Source: Allacma fusca (taxonomy: Eukaryota > Arthropoda > Collembola > Symphypleona > Sminthuridae). From it: 64,000 nucleotides of DNA. The notes under the pieces were generated by a model. That model saw only the letters and a list, made by a program, of their open reading frames with translations, had not been told where the DNA came from and made no database searches. This document shows positions 24,078-54,067 of this stretch, piece by piece; positions within the stretch are counted from its first letter, which is position 1, and every line of letters starts with the position of its first letter. The DNA lies in NCBI GenBank assembly GCA_947179485.1, contig OX359250.1, forward strand, positions 27,104,654 to 27,168,653, in the 5' to 3' direction. The position numbers were made by a program, and so were the translations under genes.

Positions 24078-25945
24078 CTAAGGAAGTAATTCTTTTACAG
24101 CACTCGGTGGCGTATTAAATGGGTGATTGCTATTTCGGAGGACCGTGTAAACATTTTCAACTGTTGCGAGCCGTTCAAAAAAAGGGATCAGGTACAGGAG
24201 CTCCGTATCGGAAGTATCGTCAAACCAACTTGCGACAGGGACTGCGTTATCCTGTAATGGTGTGTAGTATAAGACTATGAGTAAGTACAAGGCTATAAAC
24301 TTATTTACAGATGATTAATACTACTGTAAAAAGAAATTAGGGAGGGACACTACCCAAAACAACTAGTTCTACACTTTCAAAAAAAAACTGCTTGGATTTG
24401 AATTTCACAACCCGAACTAAATCCCATTAATTTTGTAAACTCAATTATCTCATGCACGTCGTCCGAACTGTCAAAGTGTGCTTACCGGGTGAAAAATGTA
24501 GGAAGCGGGAGAATTATCCACAATTACGACACGTTGTAAGCTGCGACCTAACTTGTTTAAATCCTGAAAGTGTTCAAAAATAATTTGAAAAATACAACCA
24601 ATTAATTAATCAACGTCTGCATTGTGAAAGGCATTTAAACGAAGTCAACTAACCTTAACGTAATTTCCACGATGAAAAACACATGCGTCTCGAAATAGTC
24701 TTGATCTAAAAACACCCCACTTGTCGAGCAAATCGGCAACGGGGTCAGCATATTTTGCTAGCGATGCTGAGGACAAAAGTTTAAAAATAGAAGTCAAACA
24801 TTCAATTCATCCTGGCTCTCCTCTACAACCCAAACATACCCACGAAACAAAAAACCCACTTACCAGTAAATAGGACACACTCGTATAGTTCGCCCATTTT
24901 TTGAAGGAACTCATCCACGTACGGTCGTTTTGCGACATATACCTGAAATTAATCACCCACCAATTACTTCCCAAATGCCGAATAACCCACCCCTCCCTTA
25001 AAATACAAAATGTAAACAAACTTTATCACTAAAGTCCATCTTACTTGATGCACTACACCATCGATTTCTACAGGGACGATAAAATCAGCATTTCCTATCG
25101 GCTGCAACACAAACAAACAACACTCAATTAACCACCAATATCCTCCAACCATCACCACCATTCATTAAAAACCAGGCACTTGTCAATAGTGCACAATCAA
25201 ACTCATCCATCCCCCCTCAATATCATACATACTCATAACATTGCACTAAACTATTTTTAAGAAAAGACAATGAATTTACTTTAAAAGAAGAATGAACGAG
25301 AGTCTCGTCAAGGTCGATTACCATACAAGGTTTACTAACATCTTGAGGTAAACATGGTGGGAGCAGATAACCTACATTCAAACAAAAATCCAATAATTTC
25401 CATTAACTCTTCCAAAAACCTCTCCACCCCACCCTAAACTCCGATCTCTCACCCTTTCAAATCAATACTCATACTCACCTCCAGGGGAAATCGAGGGCTG
25501 AAGAGACTGGTCTTCAGGAAGATTGTTCGTCGTCACAAGTTCCTCATTTTGAAGAACATCAGACTCAGTCTGTTTTTTCTTCCTGGAACTCCGCCATCCA
25601 CAACAACAGCACAGGCGGGTAAAAATGTTTTTCTTACTAGTTTCATTATTGGAAGAACTATTCGGGCGGTGGTTATTTGATGATGATGCTGTAAAAAAAA
25701 AATCCAGAAAAATGGGTGTCTCAGAAGTTATACAACAGACCACACAAATCCTCTCAAAATAACAAAAAATTATCTTTCCTCTCTCTCTCTCTCTCTCTCT
25801 CTCGAACTCAAAACAACCAATTTTTCAATTAGATTTCTACAACTAGTTCAACTCTCCCCAATCCTAATTCCACTCCGACATTACCACAGGTCAACTAACC
25901 TTTTCTTTCGGATTCTTGAGTAACTTGTGTGATTATTGAGTCCAT
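24078..25945 (-). CDS. CTD small phosphatase (SCP/CTDSP family)
   Basis: Eight minus-strand exons: 25900-25945, 25479-25688, 25280-25371, 25045-25101, 24864-24942, 24654-24766, 24486-24563, 24078-24251. All have GT-AG borders and compatible phases, giving 282 residues, close to the family's usual 260-280. The start gives [12 protein letters not shown], matching the conserved SCP N-terminus. A cysteine cluster (RLCCCCGW, near residue 43), a likely palmitoylation site, precedes a basic stretch. The HAD-type catalytic motif [11 protein letters not shown] carries both aspartates, and [30 protein letters not shown] and [12 protein letters not shown] follow as expected. Family members remove Ser5 phosphate from the RNA polymerase II C-terminal domain and also act on SMAD and REST-linked targets. 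The enzyme should be active. I cannot say which vertebrate paralogue is closest; arthropods usually have one gene for the group. Confidence 0.95.
25778..25803. repeat. (CT)n microsatellite in CTDSP intron 1
   Basis: About thirteen CT units between exon 1 and exon 2 of the CTDSP gene. Confidence 0.9.
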
Positions 25946-27262
25946 GATGATTTTAAAATGTACAAGTTTATATCAGAACATGTTGATATTTGGGTGAAAG
26001 TTTAAGGTTTTTTCCAAGATGGTGGGATGGCGGTTTCTTTGAATCCAACTATGAATTTCCTATAACTCTAAACTCTACCACTTCACCTCCCTCACATACG
26101 GGCCCAGGCCCTGGCTATACTCTGAGGTGTGTAGCCGTCCTTAAAGCCATTTGGATTATTTCTCTCAACCGCCAACACATAATACGAGCAGTCCTCGAAC
26201 AAGTCCTCTATGAGCAACAACATTTATTACTCTCTCTCTATACGCTCTCTCTCTCTCTCTCCGTCAACAAGAATTCCTGGTCCTCAACCCTACACTACTA
26301 CAGCACACTACTACTATACACTTAAATACACTCCCTTCCCTCTGCCTGTACCATATGCATAGGGGCTTTAGGCAGGCCCAGGCTAGCTGTAAACCTTTTT
26401 TCAGAAACTCCTGCAACTCCTGTCCAAATATATGACGCCTCCGTATATACACAAACAGTATATAGAGAAAAAAGTCCTATACTTTTACAACCTTTTATAT
26501 AAGGGTCCAATTTATTTACTATATAGGTACACGTACACACCTGTGTGTATACACAGTGTATACAAAGTACTATGTACGTATATACAGTGAGCGAGCATTT
26601 TATTAGTAATGTTGGAAGGAGCGGAGTAGAGGCAGAGGCACTGCTACAACAACTGTGCTACAACGACAGTCCCTGTAGCGTGTCTCTCTGTACTGTTCTA
26701 AAATCTTCCCCGCATCCTCTTCCTCTTTCCTCGACAATAATTCCAACGGGATGATGTTGCTCTTTGCCTGATTCCCATGCACAAGTACGGAGATGACAGA
26801 GTCCCACATGATGGATACCTGAGCATGATTTTTTTTTCCCAACAACAGTGGATGGACGGATAGTTTCTCTCCCTTCTCAATTGTTGCAATCATTGCCCTA
26901 TAGCTTGAGCTTGGGTTTCGATTACGGTTACCGTGTACTATTGTCCTTTTAGGAGCTTCAATGCCTTCGTATTATAGTTAATAGCAAAGAGGACGGGAAT
27001 AATGACTTAAATTGTCAACTTGTGAATATCCCCTTGGGTTTTGTACCTGTCGGGTGTATTTACATGTCGTAGGTACTATGGGATGGATGGAGAGAGTCAA
27101 AAAAAAATAACTATGTCGTAGGTACTTTACTGTAATCCGAAGTTGGAACGTTGGAAGGAATACTTTTAGAAATACACTTACTTGTCTTATTACACACGTA
27201 TTTTGTCGTGCATGTCCTCGCTATAGGAATTTATTTAGTTTCTGCTCGTATAAATGTGGAGG

Positions 27263-27298
<36 letters not shown>

Positions 27299-28822
27299 CT
27301 TGTAATTTCTTAAGGTCGTGCATTTATTTCATGTTTTTAGTACAGGGAGTTCTTGTATATGGTTAAAGTTCTCAAAAAGCTCGTTTAGTTGTACAGTCCT
27401 TTAGAAAATTGTAGTTTTTCTGTACAGTCAATTATGGCTACAGGGGGAGCCCTGTAGCTGAACAAGTCACGAAGTATATATATATGAAAGACAGTGGCCC
27501 GGGCCCTGGTCACTTGTAATTTTTGAGGGGAAACATTGAAGGATTGAGACTATGACCGAATTTGTTTGCCCCTGTTTAATGCTCGTATGTATGTATGTAT
27601 GTTTGAAGGGGGCTCTAATAGTGAGAGTATACTTTAAATGCATATGTCTTAAGTATATGTACATTTCTGTAAGGTCTCAAAGTAAGTATGTTGTTGCACT
27701 CTCCGCGTGCATACAATTCTGTGGTCTTTTCTTTCAGTTTGTGCAGATATGTACATGACTGGTGCTACTGGGGAAAAATTATGCTGAATGGTGTTTTGTG
27801 GGGTGTATGTATAATAATTACTTATATATTCACGGAATATATTTTACCAAATGCAGTTTATGGCCTGACACAAAAGTATATGTATGAGTCAGACTGGATT
27901 TTCTGGCGAGCTGTGTATAGAAGGCAATGACTACTACTACTACTACTGAGGTCATATGTCACCCAGGCATGTTTTCCGGGCCCCACACACAAAGTTTACC
28001 CAGTATGCTATGTGTAAAAGGGCAAGGTTGGACCAAAATAGGGAAATATTTTGGCTTTATGAGAGAGAAAGAGGGACGAGAAAAAAAAATGAAGAAGCTG
28101 TGACGATTGGAGCAAGGGAATTTGTACAAGGATGAGTGAGTGTGTAGTAGAAGGAAAGGCGGACTAAGAAATGGAAAAAATCGAGATTGAAATGCAAATT
28201 GATTTGTAAACAAAAAGCAAAATGTGAATGGTAAATATATGGGATATAGAGAGTTTCATGTATGTGTGATGATGAGTCTTGGTGGAAAAAGTACGTAGGG
28301 TAAAGGATACATGAGAAATATACACGCACTGGTGAAGACTACAGAGAGTTTAGAGAGGGTTGCTGAGACTGAAGCCAACGTCGCAACAATGGATGGGATC
28401 ATCCGTACCAGGTACTCACCTGTACGATGTACTCGATCGTTCCTCTAGATCTTTTTTTTTTGCCTCTATCCCTCACGTCAACTTCTGTAGAGCGGTCTTT
28501 TCCTCCTAACTGCGGTTTAAAGCCCAAGACTTTTAACGGAATGAAAGGAATTAATGACTAATTAATGAATGATTGTGGATATTTTGAAATTTTATGAGGT
28601 ATTGAAATTTCGACACGTCACGGGTCATGTAATTATAATGAGCCATTGTAGAAAGAGGGGTTTAAACACTGCAAGTAAAATATTTAGGAATGCCTAGAAG
28701 GGATTTGTTAGCAATATAAAAAAAGGGTGGAGGTGAGGATTTTCTCTTACCTACTTTGTCATGTTTTACCCCCGGCCTGTCTATTTTACACTAGTTTGTG
28801 ACTTGAATATGTTCGGGTCAGT
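25946..28822. other. Region between divergent CTDSP and LRP2 start codons
   Basis: This must contain the promoters and 5' untranslated regions of both genes, since CTDSP reads left and LRP2 reads right. I see no clear TATA box or initiator that I could assign. It holds a CT microsatellite (27264-27295) and low-complexity open frames on both strands, none with a recognisable product. Confidence 0.5.
27264..27295. repeat. (CT)n microsatellite
   Basis: About sixteen CT units between the divergent CTDSP and LRP2 genes. In arthropods GA/CT runs can bind GAGA factors, but nothing here proves a regulatory role. Confidence 0.9.
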
Positions 28823-48327
<19,505 letters not shown>

Positions 48328-48378
48328 GATTAACAAATTATAATATTTCGATTGTTTGTTTTTTATTATAATGATAAA

Positions 48379-48384
48379 AATAAA
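48379..48384 (+). terminator. Polyadenylation signal of LRP2
   Basis: AATAAA 52 bases after the stop codon, in an AT-rich stretch. Confidence 0.65.
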
Positions 48385-51300
48385 AATTATTGTTTTATAT
48401 TTAATGAATATCAGCCCCTCGAAATGTGTTTTGCTTGTCAGGTTGTTATTTTAATAATGTAAGTATTATATTTTTAGCGTGGATAATTTAATTATTTTTA
48501 AACAAAGGATGACAATCGGTAAAAATTACTATGAACTATTACAATTAAGATATTTTGATGAACATTCGTGTTGTTAAAAAATCTCATTTTCGCTTGTAAA
48601 TTGTATTTTAAAATGAGATATTAAAAATTCCGTCCCAATATTTTTATTATGCAGGCTGTAATCGATATATTGGGGGCAATGATACTGTACATAATTACAA
48701 ACTTGTTGGCCATGTATGAAAGTGTCTTAATTAAGGTGTGATCTACTGATATTGTTTTAAAATGACTTTGCATGTTACGTATTTCCAGGACTTTTGTTAT
48801 TTTCGAGTTTGATTTCGAGTACTAATGTTTTTCAAGCTCAATCTAACGTTTAAATTAATATGTGTAAATTTTGTGAGTGTGTGACTCTGAGTTTCAGTGA
48901 ATGAGAGTGCATTTAATTCCTTATTAAAACTTACGGACATGTACTTATTCCCCGAAACTGATAATGAATGCCATCCAGTTATTTTGCGTCACTTCTTCCA
49001 AGACCCCATAAAACGTTTACTCAATACGCATAATAATTCCCAGTCCCAATAATATTTACAAAAATCAACTTTACAATATATGTTGGACGGAATAAAAATT
49101 AATAATATCAATGTTCAAACTCAAAAAAAAACTAGCGATCTTGTGTACCTCCATTGTTCTACCTTTGTTTAAAACCTTCTCAAGCCAGGTATTTCATGGA
49201 GGAGTGAGTTGGAAGGGCGCAAGTGGGCGCTGGCGTTCGGCTTTCTCAACCGTTTGTCTCTCCATGAATTATTTCTCCAGGATTTCATCTCCTGAACTTC
49301 TCATAAGCCTGATTCCCTCCCCGCATCACTTCATCCCTGCCAGCCCTGTCAGTAATGAGAAATGTAATCAAAGGCAAGCTCGATTTGCTCATCATAATTG
49401 CATCTAGTGTCTATGTGCTGTATCCTTCCCAGAGTTGAGGTTTGACTTAAGTCCGCACTTAATTAAAGGGAAATCGATTCCAGCCCGGAAGCTAAGTGTG
49501 CCAGATGTTTAAGCAATGAAACCGAAACAACAGAGGACACCGACATAATTGCATTTCGTACCTTCCCTTGTTAATCCTACGGCGTGAGAAATTGAATCAT
49601 GAGAAAGGCGAAGATTCTCATCTATTCCCTACGAAGTGGTAAACGTCATAAGACGAGATCAAAGACAAGCTCCCATAAAGTAAATAACTCATTATTCAAT
49701 TTAGTTCCTTTTTTCCTCCTCGGATAACAAAATACTAGTCTACTTTAGCTCAAAATTACAACTTTGTCCATCAGAGAAAAATTCGTCTCACTTTAGCTCT
49801 CCTGTCAAATCTTGGGAACTATTTTCTATTTACTCCACATTTTGTATCAAATTCTTAATATAACTTTTCCGCCTCACCATTTCTAAGTTAAGTGTCACTT
49901 ATTGTTACACACAAGCCATAAATCCTGGGTAGCCCCAAATAAGCCTGTCATCTATACGGCTCTGATAATAGCACTGTCTAATATCACGATAAAAGCACAT
50001 TTGTTTACGTTGCAAATACAATGTGGAAAGTTATGAAACGAAAGCTATTTTTAAATTGCCCTTCTCAATCCCTGCAAAGGATTAGAACCTCAGGACAGGT
50101 TAACATAAGCCATAAGCCCTTAGAGCGTCATAGACGCATGAACAAAATTAAATGTTGTGATTTTCTGACGATCCTTGGAAGAAATGTGAAACCACCGAAG
50201 CGCAGTTATTGGGGATAATTGTTTCCATTTAAGTTATTATTTTAGACACGGCAACAAATTTACGTGCCAAAATGATTGTCATGCAGTGAGACTCCCCTCA
50301 TGAAAAATGAAATGCGGAAATAAAGGAAAGAAAGTGATTTGGAAAAAAAGGTAAAGGAAGGAAATGTAAACGAAGGTAGAAAGAAGCTTATTCAAAGTTG
50401 AGAATCTCATAGAAATATACTTTGTATGAATTTTGTATGAGAGTTGAAAAGGATGGGGGAAAAAAACCAAACCAGGTTCGGACAATTACATGGGCAACTT
50501 TTTCATTTATTCTGAGAACCATTGAAACTCAAGTCTGGATGATTTGGTTGGGTTATAGATATATGTTACTTTCATCTTTCTGGTTCTCACTGGGGCTGGG
50601 ATAGATGAAGCATTTTCGCCATTAGCCAGACAATAAGTTACAATCAAGCTGTCAGCTCCATTTGTATGTCGAGTCAAGTAAGTACCTTGCATCAATATTA
50701 ATGGTTTGCTTATCTTTAGTTCTTGAGCCTGGTAATTTCGTGTACTTCCAGCACTCTACCTCTATTATTATGTCATAAGGCACGACTCGGATTCGCTCCA
50801 AGGCATTTTCATCTTCACCTAGCTCCTCTTCCACACACTCACAAAAAAAAAGTCTACAACAACAAATCCGGACGATTACTCTACTGTGTACAGCGGTATC
50901 TGCACACACACTACTGACGGGCCCGTACGAAGAGAGTGTGTGGGGAACAGACTCTCTGTCTTATGTCAGCTTTTGAGCAATTTAGACTGAATCGAACAGA
51001 TTGACTATGATGACGATACCCAGCCACAGCCACTGGCCTTAAGATGCGCTACATTAGTCCGCTAAGAAGTCAATAGGATCTCCAAGATTAGTTACTATCA
51101 GTATTGAACATCTCAAAAACTATTTAGAAACAAAACAGTCACGAGCATCCCGAGGATGTTAAGAAACAAAAGTAAACATCCACAAAGTTTGCTGAGACGC
51201 AAAATTGACCATCCACAGAAATGTTCGCAAGCAAATTTGAACTTCCACAGAATTATGCACAAGCAGAATCGAATATTTACAAACTTGATGAGAAAAAATA

Positions 51301-52027
51301 TTGAAATCTGGAGTACAGATATGAAAGACATGATCAACAAGTGACTCCTTAAAAATATTGCATTCATATGTTAAACCAAGCTCGTAGAGCTGGTATTGTA
51401 GCTTCTTAGCCGAAGACGTGCAGGACATGTTGTACAGAAGTTGGGTTTTGCTTCGGAGCAATGTTAAAGACATTTGATATTACTGTTGTTAACAAATGCT
51501 CGGAGATGTTTGACTTTGCTCCTTAGCCGATGATGGGTTAGAGACAGATTGCTGGTTGTGTTACATTTCATCTTTTTTTCCTCCTTCACATCTCTCGTCA
51601 GAAGTCGCATCTCTCTTTCCTATTTAAGAGACGATGACGGACCCGACCCTCCAGCCACACCGTAGTAATCGACTGTATACCGTAGCGAACAATATCTTCT
51701 GTCCGTCATGTAAGAAAGACCAAATTGAAAGTGGAAGGTTTTCAAAGGGAACAATGTATTATTCATTCTTGGACAGAGACAGAGTCTAAGGCAAAGAATG
51801 AGAGGGATCAATCGCTTTGTGCAACATTACATCTGCTTGGCTCGTTCCCAGCATAGAAAATTCACCAACAATGAGTAAGTATCGGCGATAGGATCAAAAA
51901 TCCAAATGTCTATCTCCATCCAAAGTCGTATCTTCAATAAAATTGATAGCCTCTAAAATAATTTATCTTCAGGAATAAATGCTGGTTTTACAACCCAATA
52001 GCACACTGCAGCAGCTGGTCGAATCTG
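48385..52027. other. Non-coding stretch downstream of LRP2
   Basis: I see no gene. Open frames are short and lack recognisable products. A degenerate 33-base tandem repeat near 51140-51313 is listed separately. Confidence 0.5.
51140..51313. repeat. Degenerate 33-base tandem repeat
   Basis: About five imperfect units, the clearest starting at the CATCCACA copies near 51178 and 51211 and at TTCCACAG near 51244. The period is a multiple of three, so frames stay open on both strands (plus 51156-51344; minus 51113-51367). I therefore do not call them genes. Confidence 0.6.
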
Positions 52028-52035
52028 GTCACACT
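52028..52035. other. Left target-site duplication (GTCACACT)
   Basis: Eight bases identical to 54060-54067. An 8-base duplication is the hallmark of hAT-superfamily insertion. Confidence 0.85.
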
Positions 52036-52140
52036 TAGTGCTGTAATTTGTTCGTTTTGTTTTGTTTTGTTCTCTTCGGAAATGAACAAAACTAGAACAA
52101 TTTGACTTTTGTTTTGTTCACCGAGTTTTGTTTTGTTTTG

Positions 52141-52170
52141 TTTTTTGAACAATCCGTATTGTTCAAAAAA
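52141..52170. repeat. Perfect 13-base inverted repeat in the hAT element
   Basis: TTTTTTGAACAAT and its exact reverse complement ATTGTTCAAAAAA are separated by CCGT. The arms contain the same TTGTTC motif that is repeated in both element ends. Confidence 0.85.
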
Positions 52171-52984
52171 CAATCCATATTGTTTTGTTCTACCGATGTA
52201 GAAGATGTTAGAAATTTGTGAAATTGATTGTCGTAAATTAGTAATAGAGCATATCGAAGTTGATTCGTGTAAATTTGGTCCCTTCACAAAGGACGTTAAA
52301 ACCAAAAAAAACGGGCTTTAACTAATTTTTGACGGATATGCTTTACAACTCTTATTTAATACAATCATTAAAACTTCTGTTGATAGTTTCTAGGAGTGTA
52401 AGGTGTAATGTAATTCCATACTTCCACAAGACCTGAAATGACCGCATATATAGACATAATATATGAACAAACGATTGTGGTGGGGTTTACCTAGTGCTAC
52501 CGATACGCATCGTTTTGGGTTCGCCCGAAGACTTGATTGAATTAATTACCTTTATTGTTTTTTTTTGGATTGCTTAGGCCTCTTTTATTTCTGCCATCCT
52601 GTCTACTCACAGTCTGACTAGTTTCAACATTTTGGGATCAAATCAAGTTAAAAATTTAGCATCCACGTCATTGCACTAAGTAATTACTGGTGTCCAACAG
52701 AAATTGTTCTCATTTACAATATCCGATGTACCCAAACATCTAATATCAGTACAGGTTATGGTCATAGCAGGTAACAATTAATTACTCTATTGACCTCAAG
52801 TAGGCATTCTAAGTTACGCGTTGTTCAATAACTTTAGATTGGCCTTAAACAACTGTAAATAGTGCAAAGATTTTGTTGACCTTACTTAAGCCCAGCGGTT
52901 CAAAGTATAAATGTAAATAAAACCGTGCACTTCAATAGCTCCTAATGGTCATTATGATGTTATTTGAGATTTATTATAAAGTGT

Positions 52985-53870
52985 ATGTAAGGTCATGGGT
53001 CTACTAATAACCCACAAAGGTCAAATTAAGGTCATGGGAGTTCTTATGACCCATCGAAAAATGAGGAACTCCTTGTAGCCCACTGAGGTCAAATAAAGGT
53101 CATGGAATTTCTTGTAACCCACTGAGGTCAAAGGTCATGGAATTTCTTGTAACCCACTGAGGTCAAAGGTCATGGAATTTCTTGTAACCCACTGAGGTCA
53201 AATTAAGTTCATGGAATTTCTTGTAACCCACTGAGGTCAAATTAAGGTCATGGAATTTCTTGTGACCCATTGAGGCCAAATTAAGGTCATGGAATTTCTT
53301 GTGACCCATTGAGGCCAAATTAAGGTCATGGAATTTCTTGTGACCCACTGAGGTCAATTTGAGGTCAAGGAACTTGTTGTAACTCACTGAGGTCAATTTG
53401 AGGTCATGTTACTATCTGTGACTCAATACTGTAAGATGAATTTGAAATCATGTTGATATTTTTTGCGAATCAGGTCAATTTGAGGTCATGTATCTATTTG
53501 TGACTCACTCAGGTCAATTTGAGGTCACGTATTTATTGGTGACTCACTCAGGTGAATTTGAGGTCATGTTGCTATTTGTGACTCACTCACGTCGATTTGA
53601 GGTCATGTTACTATCTGTGACTCTCTCAGGTCAATTTGAGGTCATGTATCTATTTGTGACTCACTCAGGTCAATTCGTCAATTTGAGGTCATGTTGCTAT
53701 TTGTGACTCACTCACGTCGATTTGAGGTCATGTATTTATTTGTCACTTTTCAGGTCAATTTGAGGTCATGTATCTATTTGTCACTTTTCAGGTCAATTTG
53801 AGGTCATGTATCTATTTGTCACTCACTCACGTCGATTTGAGGTCATGTTACTTTTGGGCACTTTTCCAAA
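52985..53870. repeat. 39-base tandem repeat array inside the hAT element
   Basis: Units begin near AGGTCATG. The left part has the form AGGTCATGGAATTTCTTGTA then ACCCACTGAGGTCAAATT; the right part has AGGTCATGTTGCTATTTGTG then ACTCACTCACGTCGATTTG. Some units are shortened to about 33 bases. The period is thirteen codons, so the array stays open in several frames (minus 53163-53396; plus 53488-53706); these are not counted as genes. Confidence 0.85.
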
Positions 53871-54059
53871 CTCAAAGTTTGAAAAGGTTATTACCCGCTG
53901 TTGTGGTGGTTTGTTTGTTATAGTTTTGTTTTATCTTATCGCGGTTTTGTTTTGTTCTAGTTTTGTTTTTTCGAAAACTGATTTTGTTTGTTTTGTTTTG
54001 TTCAAAAAACAAGAACTGAACAAAAGAACAAACAAAATGCGAACAATATTACAGCACTA

Positions 54060-54067
54060 GTCACACT
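54060..54067. other. Right target-site duplication (GTCACACT)
   Basis: Exact match to 52028-52035, immediately outside the right inverted repeat. Confidence 0.85.

Larger units (their letters stand above)
52036..54059. mobile_element. Non-autonomous hAT-like DNA transposon
   Basis: The left end starts TAGTGCTGTAATTTGTTCG; the right end, read in reverse complement, starts TAGTGCTGTAATATTGTTCG. The 2,024-base element is bordered by a perfect 8-base duplication, GTCACACT. Terminal sequence and duplication length both fit the hAT superfamily. Both ends carry dense subterminal TTTTGTT/TTGTTC repeats, the kind of motif hAT transposases bind. There is no transposase frame. The interior is largely a 39-base tandem repeat (about 52985-53870), and a perfect hairpin lies near the left end (52141-52170). 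It would need transposase from a related element elsewhere in the genome. Confidence 0.85.

Noticed and set aside
53163-53706. Frames with 13-residue repeats on both strands
   Set aside because: They result from a 39-base satellite inside the hAT element; the period is a multiple of three, so open frames are expected without selection.
52985-53870. Possible CRISPR-like array
   Set aside because: The units are contiguous with no unique spacers and lie inside a eukaryotic transposon; it is an ordinary tandem repeat.
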